Origin: Bog-756 sp963813525
GTDB lineage: Bacteria > Actinomycetota > Acidimicrobiia > Acidimicrobiales > RAAP-2
Direction of reading: 5' to 3'
Assembly: GCA_963813525.1 (NCBI GenBank)
Contig: CAWEZI010000003.1
Coordinates: 434,001-498,000, forward strand
DNA length: 64,000 nt
The position numbers and the translations under genes were made by a program. The notes under the pieces were generated by a model, which saw only the letters and a program-made list of their open reading frames with translations, was not told where the DNA came from and searched no databases. Shown here piece after piece: positions 1 through 7,671 of this stretch (position 1 is its first letter; the number at the start of each line of letters is the position of its first letter).

Positions 1-264
1 ACCGGTGGGCAGGTCGGCCACCTCGGACAGGGTGGGCGGCTGGACCCGGGCCACGATGGAGGCCTGGTCGAGTGTGCTGGCTGCGTCGGGCGCCACGACG
101 GCCCCCGACCCCTCGAAGTCTGCGTCCGAGAAGCGGGCGGCGACCCCGGCGCCGGACTCCACCACCACCTCGATTCCGAGGCTGGCCAGCCTGGACACCA
201 CCTCAGGCACCATGGCCACCCGGTCCTCGCCGGGGCGCGACTCTTTGAGAACGGCGAGTTTCAC
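1..264 (-). CDS. pntA: NAD(P) transhydrogenase subunit alpha, N-terminal part (cut by window edge)
   Basis: The minus strand is open from a GTG at 264 to the window edge (88 codons) and the gene continues outside. The translation begins VKLAVLKESRPGEDRV and contains a VESGAGVAARFSDADF stretch. This is the typical start of the alanine dehydrogenase/PntA N-terminal domain (P-K-E-x-x-P-x-E-x-R-V, then E-S-G-A-G). In the family this soluble NAD(H)-binding subunit works with membrane subunits to drive hydride transfer from NADH to NADP+ using the proton gradient. The wording is closer to PntA than to alanine dehydrogenase (KES-x-P-G-E-x-RVA and VESGAG), but the distinguishing C-terminal half is not visible. 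The start is chosen because the conserved N-terminus begins there. No good ribosome binding site is seen. Confidence 0.72.
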   Translation of the reverse strand, partial: MKLAVLKESRPGEDRVAMVPEVVSRLASLGIEVVVESGAGVAARFSDADFEGSGAVVAPDAASTLDQASIVARVQPPTLSEVADLPTG

Positions 265-440
265 GGCCAGAGGTATACAGGCAAAACGACCGGGTGACCA
301 CTCCCACCTGTGTGGCTCCTGTGCCGGAGTGGGGACGACCCCTCGGGTCGAGCAGTTGGGCCGAGGCCGAGCCCGTGGCCTCCCCGGCGGGTTTATCCAG
401 ACGACTTCCCCCCTGAGGAGCGAATCACGCCCCCGGGGGC

Positions 441-1601
441 TCAGGCCAGGTCGGGTGGCGGCTCGAAGGAGTTACTCGTAGTCCCCGACGAGCCCGCTTC
501 ATCGGAACCGCCGTCAACCGTCCCATCGGGGGTGACACGGGCTCTGTCGTCGACGCAGGAGGCGGTGGCCACCTCGTCTGTGCCGGAGGCGGTGGCCACG
601 TCGTCGGCGCTAGGAGTAATGGCCAGGTCGTCGGCACCAGAGGCGCCGCCCAGGTCATCGAGAGCAGGGGCGATGGCCGGGTCATCGAAGGCGGGTTCCA
701 GGTCGTCCTCCGCTGCCTCCTCCCCCGGGGCGTCGACGACCCCGGCGGAAGGCGGGCCCTCGCCGCCGTCGGTCGCCACGACCGAACCCTCGGTCCGAGG
801 GCCAAGCAACATCCGTTGCTCGGTGCGCGAGAAGTGGGGGATCTCCGGGCCCGAGGCGAAGGCGATGGCGTCCTCGCTCTGCATCGGCAACGAAAAGAAG
901 AAGCCCTGGGCGGCGTCGGCGTTGAAGGCCCGGACGATCTCGACCTGGGAGGCCGTCTCCACCCATTCCACGATGGTCGACATGCCAAGCGAATGGGCCA
1001 TGTGGATGACCGTCTCGACAACCAGCCGGTTGATCCCCTGGGTCGACTCGAGCCCGGCGATGAATGAGCCGTCGATCTTGACGCTGCTGATCGAATTCCG
1101 TTTGAAGGGTTCGAACGACGACCAGTTGGTGCCCACGTCGTCCACGGAGAGCTGAACCCCCATGGCGGACAGGGTGCGGAGGTCGGCCGAGGCCGCCGAG
1201 TCCACGATGGCGTCCTCGGTGACTTCGAGGGTCAGCTGGCCGCTGTTGAACCCGGTCTCTTCGAGGGCGAGGACCACGGCGGCGGAAACCTCGCCCCGCC
1301 TGAGCTGGTGGATCGTGCAGTTGACCCCGAGTTGGATGGAAGGCGACCAGTTGCGTGCCTTGCTGCAGGCCTCCATGAGGATCCAACGGGTCAGGGGACC
1401 GATGTCGCCACTGACCTCGGCATGGGGAAGCAGACGGGCCGGCGAGATGAGGCCGTGGGTGGGGTGCTCCCACCGGACCAGGGCCTCCATCCCGAGGACG
1501 CGGCCGGTGGAGAGGTCAACGACAGGTAGGTACTCGAGGAAGGGGGCGCCGACCAGGGAGAACGTGGGTTGGGTCTGGGTCAGCACGGTTCGAGCCCCCA
1601 T
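441..1601 (-). CDS. EAL-domain protein, probable cyclic di-GMP phosphodiesterase
   Basis: A 386-residue protein that is one EAL domain (residues about 12-255) plus an acidic tail. Metal and substrate residues of active EAL enzymes are present: the EAL motif E39-L41, N94, E126 in LEVTE, the D154-D155 pair, K175 in VKID, the E212/E215 segment and Q232-G233. Loop 6, normally DDFGTGYSSL, reads DDVGTNWSSF, so activity may be reduced. The tail (about 320-386) holds imperfect 10-11-residue repeats built around DDLA or DDVA. An in-frame GTG at 1685 would add 28 residues including a CPFC pair. N-terminal cysteine pairs occur in some EAL-only proteins, so the longer form is possible. The gene would lower c-di-GMP in the cytoplasm. 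A full PAS-GGDEF-EAL protein lies at 9115-12162. Confidence 0.85.
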   Translation of the reverse strand: MGARTVLTQTQPTFSLVGAPFLEYLPVVDLSTGRVLGMEALVRWEHPTHGLISPARLLPHAEVSGDIGPLTRWILMEACSKARNWSPSIQLGVNCTIHQLRRGEVSAAVVLALEETGFNSGQLTLEVTEDAIVDSAASADLRTLSAMGVQLSVDDVGTNWSSFEPFKRNSISSVKIDGSFIAGLESTQGINRLVVETVIHMAHSLGMSTIVEWVETASQVEIVRAFNADAAQGFFFSLPMQSEDAIAFASGPEIPHFSRTEQRMLLGPRTEGSVVATDGGEGPPSAGVVDAPGEEAAEDDLEPAFDDPAIAPALDDLGGASGADDLAITPSADDVATASGTDEVATASCVDDRARVTPDGTVDGGSDEAGSSGTTSNSFEPPPDLA

Positions 1602-1804
1602 CTGCAGGGGTATCCGCCACCCGTATTCGGACCGCTCGACAATTGCCGGTTCACAGAAAGGACATCGACCGACCGACGCCCCCACTTGAGCGTTTGTCCG
1701 GCTGGCGCAGGCCCTTTGGGCTGGCACTCCGCGGAAGCCGGGCCAACCGGCGTGGGCCCCTCCCGGAGGGCTCCCCCGTCCTAGCTCTGCCCCCGCCCCC
1801 TCTC

Positions 1805-2641
1805 CTAGCTCGGCCCCCGCTCGAGGACGTCCTCGACCACCGCCAGAAAGGGGGGACGCTCGCCGCCACCGTGGGCCACCAGATTGGCCCCAGTGACGTA
1901 GGCGGCCAGGGGCGAGGTCAAGAAAAGGCAGGCCGCGGCCACGTCCCCCGGCGTCCCCAGCCGCCCCAGGGGCACAGTGGCCGCCACCGCGGCTACGCCC
2001 TCGGGTCCCCCGTAATGGTCGTCGGCCGCCTCGGTGGCCACCATGCCGAGGCACAGGGCGTTGACCCGCACCTTGGGCGCCCACTCCATGGCCAGCGTCT
2101 GGGTCAGGTTGATCAGACCGGCCTTGGCCGCTCCGTAGGCGGCTGTGCCGGGCGAGGGTCGGATTCCGCTGACCGAGGTGATGTTGACGATCGAGCCTCC
2201 CTCCGCTTGGCCCTGCATGACGGCGTTGGCTGCCTGGGCGCAGTACAGCGGGGCGAGGAGATTGAGGGCCACGATCGACTCCGAAAACCGGGGCGAGGCG
2301 GTGTCGGCGTCGGCCTGGGGCGAGCCGCCGGCGTTGTTGACCAGGATGTCGACCCTGCCCACCCGATCGGTGACCGCGGTGATGAGGGCCGAGGCCTGGT
2401 CGGCCCGGCGCAGATCGGCAGCCACGAATACCCCCTGACGCACCTGACCCGCCGCATCGGTGGCCGTCGGCGGATCGCCGCTCGACCGGTCGGTCCGTCC
2501 ACACACCACCACGTCGGCCCCGGCGGCCAGGAACGCTTCGGCGATGCCCCGTCCGATGCCCCTGGTCCCCCCGGTGACGACCACGGAGCGACCGGCAAAG
2601 TCGAGCGCCCGGCCTGCATGGGCGAAGTCGTACGTGGCCAC
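1805..2641 (-). CDS. SDR-family oxidoreductase, divergent to the echA20-ipdABC operon
   Basis: A 278-residue classical short-chain dehydrogenase/reductase. The cofactor motif TGGTRGIG is at residues 23-30, NNAG at 102-105, the catalytic serine near 156 and the YGAAK catalytic pair at 169-173. The GTG start at 2641 is chosen because a GGGAGG Shine-Dalgarno precedes it by about six bases. An upstream start would add 37 unconserved residues. The gene is divergent from echA20, as Rv3548c/Rv3549c are from echA20 in Mycobacterium tuberculosis, so a role in oxidising or reducing a steroid ring C/D CoA intermediate is likely by context. The shared intergenic stretch carries a near-palindrome at 2675-2689. 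The substrate cannot be read from the sequence. Confidence 0.88.
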   Translation of the reverse strand: MATYDFAHAGRALDFAGRSVVVTGGTRGIGRGIAEAFLAAGADVVVCGRTDRSSGDPPTATDAAGQVRQGVFVAADLRRADQASALITAVTDRVGRVDILVNNAGGSPQADADTASPRFSESIVALNLLAPLYCAQAANAVMQGQAEGGSIVNITSVSGIRPSPGTAAYGAAKAGLINLTQTLAMEWAPKVRVNALCLGMVATEAADDHYGGPEGVAAVAATVPLGRLGTPGDVAAACLFLTSPLAAYVTGANLVAHGGGERPPFLAVVEDVLERGPS

Positions 2642-2674
2642 CGATGCCTCCCTATTTCCGGCTGGTACTGTCCT

Positions 2675-2689
2675 CTGACGCTGTATCAG
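2675..2689. promoter_or_regulatory. Imperfect CTGAC-N5-GTCAG operator-like site between SDR and echA20
   Basis: The site reads CTGAC, five bases, ATCAG. One arm base differs from the perfect copies at 21653, 28425 and 30419. With the flanking T and A the arms are TCTGA and TCAGA. It lies 33 bases upstream of the SDR start and 98 bases upstream of echA20, so it could control both directions. Confidence 0.5.
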
Positions 2690-2787
2690 ATCACGTCGAG
2701 TGCGTGTCCGCGCCACCGTCCCGATGTCCCGGCCTCGTGGATGTCCTCTCATGGTGGGGCGTCGCCTCCGAACCGGCTGGAGTCCGC

Positions 2788-3546
2788 ATGCCCATCACCT
2801 CCCAACAGACCCGACCGGGCGTCGGGGAAGTGGTCATCGACCACCCACCCGTCAACGCGCTCGATGTGGCCGGGTGGTTCGCCCTGGCCGACGCCGTCAC
2901 CGCAGCCGGGCGCGTCCCGGACAACCGGGTGGTGATCGTCCGGTCCGAAGGTCGCGGGTTCTGCGCCGGCGTGGACATCAAGGAGATCCAGGCCAAAGGG
3001 GACGCCGCCCTCATCGGCGCCAACCGAGGCTGCTTCGCTGCCTTCGCCGCCGTCTACGACTGCGAGGTTCCGGTCATCGCCGCCGTGCACGGTTTCTGTC
3101 TCGGTGGCGGGATCGGCATCGTCGGCAATGCCGACATCGTGGTGGCCTCCGACGACGCCACCTTCGGGCTGCCCGAGGTCGACCGCGGCGCCCTCGGGGC
3201 CGCCACTCATCTGTCCCGGCTGGTACCCCAGCAGCGCATGCGCTCGATGGTCTACACGGCAGAACCGGCCACCGCCGCCGAGCTGCTGAGCTACGGGTCG
3301 ATCCTGCGGGTCGTCCCCCGGGACCGGCTGCAGGAGGCCGCCGAGGAGGTGGCGGCCGCCATCACCGCCAAGAGCCCGACCATCATCCGCCGGGCCAAGG
3401 AGTCCCTCAACGGCATCGATCCCGTCGACGTGAAGGCCAGCTACCGCTTCGAGCAGGGATTCACCTACGAGTTGCACGTAGCCGGCGTGGCCGACGAGCA
3501 GCGGGCGGCGTTCGTAGAGAAGCGCGACGCCGACACCACCCGATAG
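2788..3546 (+). CDS. echA20: EchA20-type enoyl-CoA hydratase/hydrolase of steroid ring D opening
   Basis: A 252-residue crotonase-fold protein. From family knowledge it resembles mycobacterial EchA20 closely: start MPITS, then GRGFCAGVDIKE (about 56-66), ANRGCFAAF (78-86), HGFCLGGGIG (101-110) and FGLPEVDRGALGAATHL (from 126). In mycobacteria EchA20 hydrolytically opens ring D of the CoA-thioester left after side chain and ring A/B removal, and hands the product to IpdAB. The ATG at 2788 is preceded by GGAG and matches the family start. An open frame reaching further upstream runs through the promoter region and is not used. The stop codon lies inside a 19-bp tandem repeat. ipdA follows 64 bases later on the same strand. 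Confidence 0.93.
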   Translation: MPITSQQTRPGVGEVVIDHPPVNALDVAGWFALADAVTAAGRVPDNRVVIVRSEGRGFCAGVDIKEIQAKGDAALIGANRGCFAAFAAVYDCEVPVIAAVHGFCLGGGIGIVGNADIVVASDDATFGLPEVDRGALGAATHLSRLVPQQRMRSMVYTAEPATAAELLSYGSILRVVPRDRLQEAAEEVAAAITAKSPTIIRRAKESLNGIDPVDVKASYRFEQGFTYELHVAGVADEQRAAFVEKRDADTTR

Positions 3547-3600
3547 AGCCGACACCACCCGATAGAGCCGACACCACCCGATAGAGCCGACACCCGATAG
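3528..3600 (+). repeat. 19-bp tandem repeat spanning the echA20 stop codon
   Basis: Four head-to-tail copies of a unit ending ACCACCCGATAG: 3528-3546, 3547-3565, 3566-3584 and a 16-base last copy 3585-3600 that lacks three bases. The first copy encodes the last residues and the TAG of echA20. The others fill most of the gap before ipdA. Confidence 0.95.
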
Positions 3601-3610
3601 GAAGGCGTAC

Positions 3611-4489
3611 ATGGCCGACAAACGACTCTCGCTCGACGAGCTGGTAGGTCAGCTGCGCAGCGGGATGACCATCGGTTTCGGCGGTTGGGGATCGCGCCGC
3701 AAGCCCATGGCTGCCGTGCGGGCCCTCCTCCGCTCGGATGTGACCGACCTCACCGTCGTCTCCTACGGGGGCCCGGACGTCGGGCTGCTATGTGCGGCCG
3801 GCAAGGTTGCCCGGGTGGTCTTCGGATTCGTCACCCTCGACTCGATCCCCACCGACCCTCACTTCAAGCAGGCTCGCCAGACCGGGGCCATCCAGGCCGT
3901 CGAGTACGACGAGGGCATGTTCTACCTGGCTCTGCTGGCCGCCGCCCAGCGACTCCCCTTCCTGCCCACCCGGGCCGGATTGGGATCCGACGTTCTGACG
4001 GTCAACCCGTCGCTGCGCACGGTCACCTCCCCCTACGAAGACGGCGAGGAATTGGTCGCCGTTCCGGCACTCCGCCTCGATGCTGCCATCGTCCACGTCA
4101 ACCGGGCCGACGCACGCGGATCGGGGCAGATTCTCGGACCCGATCCCTTCTTCGACGAGGTGCTACTGGGCGCGGCCGAGCGGCGTTTCGTGACCACCGA
4201 GCGGATCGTCGACAGCGATCAATTCGCCGCCGAGGGCCCGGTGCAGACCATGTGCATCAGCCGACTGCTCACCGATGGCGTGGTCGAAACTCCCGGCGGC
4301 GCCCATTTCACCGCCTGTGTCCCCGACTACAGGCGCGACGAGGTGTTCCAGAAGGCCTACGTGGCCGCGGCCTCGGACCCCCAACTCTGGGCCCAGTTCG
4401 CGGCGCGCTACCTCGAGGTGACCGAGGACGAGTACCAGGCAGCCACGTCGGGCGTCGGCGGCGCGGCCGCCGGAGGAGGACAGCCGTGA
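3611..4489 (+). CDS. ipdA: IpdA, alpha subunit of the ring C-opening CoA-ester hydrolase
   Basis: A 292-residue class I CoA-transferase-fold protein. The N-terminus has the glycine-rich GFGGWGSRRKP segment (22-32) seen in IpdA, followed by VVSYGGPDVGLL. In mycobacteria the IpdA-IpdB heterodimer has this fold but acts as a hydrolase that opens the last steroid ring (ring C) of the CoA thioester made by EchA20. A glutamate in VEYDEGMF (97-100) lies where I expect the active-site glutamate. That assignment is an inference. The ATG at 3611 follows TAGGAAGG. The stop overlaps the ipdB start by four bases (GTGA), so the two subunits are translationally coupled. The last 15 residues are a glycine/alanine-rich tail. 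Confidence 0.92.
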   Translation: MADKRLSLDELVGQLRSGMTIGFGGWGSRRKPMAAVRALLRSDVTDLTVVSYGGPDVGLLCAAGKVARVVFGFVTLDSIPTDPHFKQARQTGAIQAVEYDEGMFYLALLAAAQRLPFLPTRAGLGSDVLTVNPSLRTVTSPYEDGEELVAVPALRLDAAIVHVNRADARGSGQILGPDPFFDEVLLGAAERRFVTTERIVDSDQFAAEGPVQTMCISRLLTDGVVETPGGAHFTACVPDYRRDEVFQKAYVAAASDPQLWAQFAARYLEVTEDEYQAATSGVGGAAAGGGQP

Positions 4490-5262
4490 GCACCGTCGAC
4501 GATGGCCCGGTGACCCGGGCGGAGTACTGCGCCGTGGCCTGCGCCGAGGTCTTCCGTGGCGACGGTGAGGTCATGGCCAGTGCCTTCGGGGTGGCGCCGG
4601 CCCTCGGCGCCCGCCTGGCCCTTCTCACCTTCGCCCCCGATCTTGTCCTGACCGACGGCGATGCCACCCTGATCGTGGGGGCGCCTCCGCTGGCCCTCGA
4701 CCCCACCGCCTTGGTCGTCGAGTCGCACATGCCCTACCGGCGTGTGTTCGACGTGGTGTGGTCGGGACGTCGCAACCTGATCATGATGGCCTCCCAGATC
4801 GACCGCACCGGCAACCAGAACATCAGCGCCATCGGGGACTGGGCCCGTCCCAAGGCCCAGCTGGTCGGGGTGCGGGGAGCGCCGGGCAACACCGTCAACC
4901 ACCCCACCAGCTACTGGGTGCCCAACCACAGCACACGCTCGTTCGTCGAGCAGGTCGACGTGGTCTGCGGCGTGGGCTACCAGCGGGCGGCGGCGGCCGG
5001 CCCGGCCGCCAGCCGGTTCCACCGGATCGGACAGGTCATCTCCAATCTCGGCGTCTTCGACTTCGAGACACCCGACCGGGTCATGCGCATCCGGTCGTTG
5101 CATCCCGGCGTCGCCGTCGAAGAGGTGACCGAAGCCACCGGCTTCGATCTGGCGGTCCCCGACGACGTCCCCCAGACCCGCATGCCCACCCTCGAGGAGC
5201 TCGAGCTCATCCGCACCGTCCTCGACCCGGGAGGGGCGCGCGACCGCGAGGTCCGGGCGTGA
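4486..5262 (+). CDS. ipdB: IpdB, beta subunit of the ring C-opening CoA-ester hydrolase
   Basis: A 258-residue partner of IpdA. Typical IpdB wording is visible: MASAFGVAPALGARLA near residue 30, FAPDLVLTDG, then QIDRTGNQNISAIGDW around 105-120 and the GAPGNTVNHPTSYW segment. The product completes the CoA-transferase-like heterodimer that cleaves a carbon-carbon bond of ring C. The GTG start at 4486 overlaps the ipdA stop as GTGA and is preceded by GGAGGAGGA, a strong ribosome binding site inside the ipdA tail. The gene ends in another GTGA overlap with ipdC. Confidence 0.92.
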   Translation: MSTVDDGPVTRAEYCAVACAEVFRGDGEVMASAFGVAPALGARLALLTFAPDLVLTDGDATLIVGAPPLALDPTALVVESHMPYRRVFDVVWSGRRNLIMMASQIDRTGNQNISAIGDWARPKAQLVGVRGAPGNTVNHPTSYWVPNHSTRSFVEQVDVVCGVGYQRAAAAGPAASRFHRIGQVISNLGVFDFETPDRVMRIRSLHPGVAVEEVTEATGFDLAVPDDVPQTRMPTLEELELIRTVLDPGGARDREVRA

Positions 5263-6338
5263 CCCAATCGGTGCACCCCGCCCTCAACACCCGCTTCTGC
5301 CGTCTGGTCGGGGTTCGATACCCGATCGTCCAGACCGGCATGGGCTGGGTGGCCGGCCCCCGCCTGGTGGCCGCCACCGCTGAGGCCGGTGGTCTGGGCA
5401 TCCTGGCCTCGGCCACCATGACGTTCGCCGAGCTCACCGCGGCTATCGCCGAGGTGCGGTCCCGCACCGACCTTCCCTTCGGCGTGAACTTGCGCACCGA
5501 TGTCGACGATGTGGCGGAGCGAGTGGCCCTCATGATCGACAACAGGGTGCGGGTGGCCAGCTTCGCCCAGGCCCCTCGGCCCGAGCTGGTCGACCGCTGC
5601 CGCCAGGCCGGTTTGGTGGTCATGCCCACCATCGGGGCGCGGCGCCACGCCGAAAAGGTGGCCGGATGGGGGGTCGACGCCGTCATCGCCCAGGGAGGTG
5701 AGGGCGGAGGCCACACCGGCGTCGTGCCCACGTCCCTCCTGACGCCGGCCGTGGTCGATGCCGTGGGTGAGACCGTCTGTGTCATCGCCGCCGGCGGGTT
5801 CTTCGACGGTCGCGGGCTGGTGGCCGCCCTGGCCTACGGGGCCGACGGCATCGCCATGGGCACCCGTTTCCTCCTTACCCGTGAGAGCCGGGTGCCCGAT
5901 GCCGTCAAGCAGGTCTACCTGGGGACACCGGTCACCGGAACGGTGGTCTCTACCGCGGTGGACGGCGCCCCTCAACGGGTCATCCGCACCGAGCTGGTCG
6001 ATCATCTGGAAGGCGCCGGATGGCTACGCGGGCTCCCCCGTTCACTGGTCAACGCCCACGCCTTTCGGCGGGAGACCCACACCTCTCTTATCTCCCTCCT
6101 GAAGGAGGGACGCGCCCTCAAGGAGGGCAACGAGTTGACCTGGCCCCAGGTGGTGATGGCAGCCAACGCCCCCATGATGACCAAGGCCGCCCTGGTGGAT
6201 GGGCGCACCGACGCCGGCATCCTTCCGACCGGGCAGGTGGTGGGGACGATCGACGAGCTGCCCACCGTGGCCGAGCTCATCGGACGCATCGTCGAGGAAG
6301 CCGACACCGTTCTGCGCCGGTTGCAGGGGCCGGGTTGA
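5259..6338 (+). CDS. ipdC: IpdC, FMN-dependent steroid ring C/D dehydrogenase (nitronate monooxygenase family)
   Basis: A 359-residue TIM-barrel flavoprotein of the nitronate monooxygenase/enoyl reductase family. FMN-binding motifs are AQGGEGGGHTG (144-154), AAGGFFDGRG (177-186) and GADGIAMGTRF (194-204). The early PIVQTGMGWVAGPRL is typical of IpdC. In mycobacteria IpdC introduces a double bond into the hydroxylated indanone-carboxyl-CoA intermediate before EchA20 acts. The GTG start at 5259 overlaps the ipdB stop by four bases. The family assignment rests on both sequence and the fixed echA20-ipdA-ipdB-ipdC order. A shorter paralogue lies at 49192-50166. Confidence 0.9.
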   Translation: MTQSVHPALNTRFCRLVGVRYPIVQTGMGWVAGPRLVAATAEAGGLGILASATMTFAELTAAIAEVRSRTDLPFGVNLRTDVDDVAERVALMIDNRVRVASFAQAPRPELVDRCRQAGLVVMPTIGARRHAEKVAGWGVDAVIAQGGEGGGHTGVVPTSLLTPAVVDAVGETVCVIAAGGFFDGRGLVAALAYGADGIAMGTRFLLTRESRVPDAVKQVYLGTPVTGTVVSTAVDGAPQRVIRTELVDHLEGAGWLRGLPRSLVNAHAFRRETHTSLISLLKEGRALKEGNELTWPQVVMAANAPMMTKAALVDGRTDAGILPTGQVVGTIDELPTVAELIGRIVEEADTVLRRLQGPG

Positions 6339-6420
6339 CGTCACCCGGACTCACGTCACCCGTGTAATAGCTTGGCGGACCACTGGGGGCCGGCACGATG
6401 ATCGAGGAGTACAACCAGCC

Positions 6421-7281
6421 ATGAGCGTCGTTCTCATCACCGGGTGCAGCAGCGGCTTCGGCCTCGAGACGGCGTTGGCCTTCGCTCGGCGGGGTGACAC
6501 CACCTACGCCACCATGCGAGACCTTTCCAAATCCGGTGCTTTGGTGGCCAGGGCGGAGGCGGAGGGCCTCGCCATCCAACTACGGTGCCTCGACGTCGAC
6601 GACGATCAGTCGGTCGCCGACGCCATCACTGCGGTCGAGGACAGCCACGGCGCCATCGACGTCCTGGTCAACAACGCCGGCATCGACCACAGCGGCCCCA
6701 TCGAGAGCATCGACCTGGCCAAGGCCCGGGCCGTCATGGAGACCAACTTCTGGGGACCTGTGCGGACCATCCGGGCCGCCCTGCCGGCCATGAGGAAGAA
6801 GGGTGGCGCCGTCATCGTCAATGTGTCCTCCGTCTCCGGTCGGATGCCCGGCACCCCGTACTGGAGCTGGTACTCGGCCAGCAAGCACGCCCTCAACGCC
6901 CTGACCGAGGCGCTGTTCATCGAGCTGGACCGGTTCGACGTCCGGGTGGTCGCCGTCGAGCCGGGCTTCTACAAGACCGACATCATCGCCAAGTCGATCG
7001 CCGATGTGGACATCGTGGACTCCGATCCGTACGCCGACGATCGGTCGTGGTTGGCCCGGTACTTCGAGAAGAGCGCCACCGAAAACGGGGGCGATCCGAC
7101 GGAGGTGGCGGCCGTCATCGTCCGTGCCGCCACCGATCCCGACGCACCCGTGCACAACCTGGTCGGGGAGAACAGTGCCCTGCTGGTCGATATGGCCCGC
7201 GATGTCGGAACCATGGAGGCCTGGCTGCCGTTGGCCTTCTCCTATGTGGCCACGGTGGCCGGCCCCCGCCCCACTCCGTGA
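6421..7281 (+). CDS. SDR-family oxidoreductase
   Basis: A 286-residue classical SDR: cofactor motif TGCSSGFG (7-14), NNAG (84-87), serines in NVSSVSG (134-140) and YSASK (151-155). The C-terminal third, with a VEPGFYKTDI segment and a long helical extension, fits SDRs that act on steroids, retinoids or long acyl chains. The ATG at 6421 begins exactly at the beta-strand VVLITG, with GAGGAG eleven to twelve bases upstream. The gene sits 82 bases behind ipdC on the same strand, so it may be the last gene of that operon. A strong hairpin at 7362-7383 follows. The substrate is unknown. Confidence 0.87.
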   Translation: MSVVLITGCSSGFGLETALAFARRGDTTYATMRDLSKSGALVARAEAEGLAIQLRCLDVDDDQSVADAITAVEDSHGAIDVLVNNAGIDHSGPIESIDLAKARAVMETNFWGPVRTIRAALPAMRKKGGAVIVNVSSVSGRMPGTPYWSWYSASKHALNALTEALFIELDRFDVRVVAVEPGFYKTDIIAKSIADVDIVDSDPYADDRSWLARYFEKSATENGGDPTEVAAVIVRAATDPDAPVHNLVGENSALLVDMARDVGTMEAWLPLAFSYVATVAGPRPTP

Positions 7282-7361
7282 CAGCACAGCTACGGCCGGT
7301 CCCATTACCGGCCACCGGCCCCCGGCTTTTACCGACCTTGCCGCCCTGTGGGCCCAATGAT

Positions 7362-7383
7362 CATCCCGGTCGAGACCGGGATG
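7362..7383 (+). terminator. Hairpin behind the ipd operon
   Basis: Perfect inverted repeat CATCCCGGTC / GACCGGGATG with two bases between, 80 bases behind the SDR stop. There is no T-run, which is common in high-GC actinobacteria, so termination is inferred from stem strength and position. Confidence 0.6.
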
Positions 7384-7671
7384 GACCGGTGCCATAGGCG
7401 GGCAGCAAACGGGGGCATTGTCCTCATTCCCGCTGCTGACCGGCCCCCACACGCTCGGCAGGGCCATATAGAATGGGAGCTTCACCATAAATGGGATCCT
7501 TGCAGGCTGTCGAGATTGCCCATTGTGCCGCCGTAGTACGTAGGCAATAATCTGCACAGCAGTTCCGTCCTGTCCGAGCCTACCTACCCACGCTTTCCAC
7601 CCTTGCCCGGTATCGATGCGCCGCCAATTGGGCTACGCGATGCGTCGATCATCACCATTCGAGGAGTACTG
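7384..7671. other. Intergenic region upstream of the ketosynthase
   Basis: The gap between the SDR and the ketosynthase is 390 bases in all. Apart from the hairpin at 7362-7383 it contains a locally AT-richer patch around 7465-7495 (CATATAGAATGGG), which may mark a promoter for the gene starting at 7672. I see no matching -35 element, no RNA gene and no open frame with coding character. Confidence 0.45.
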
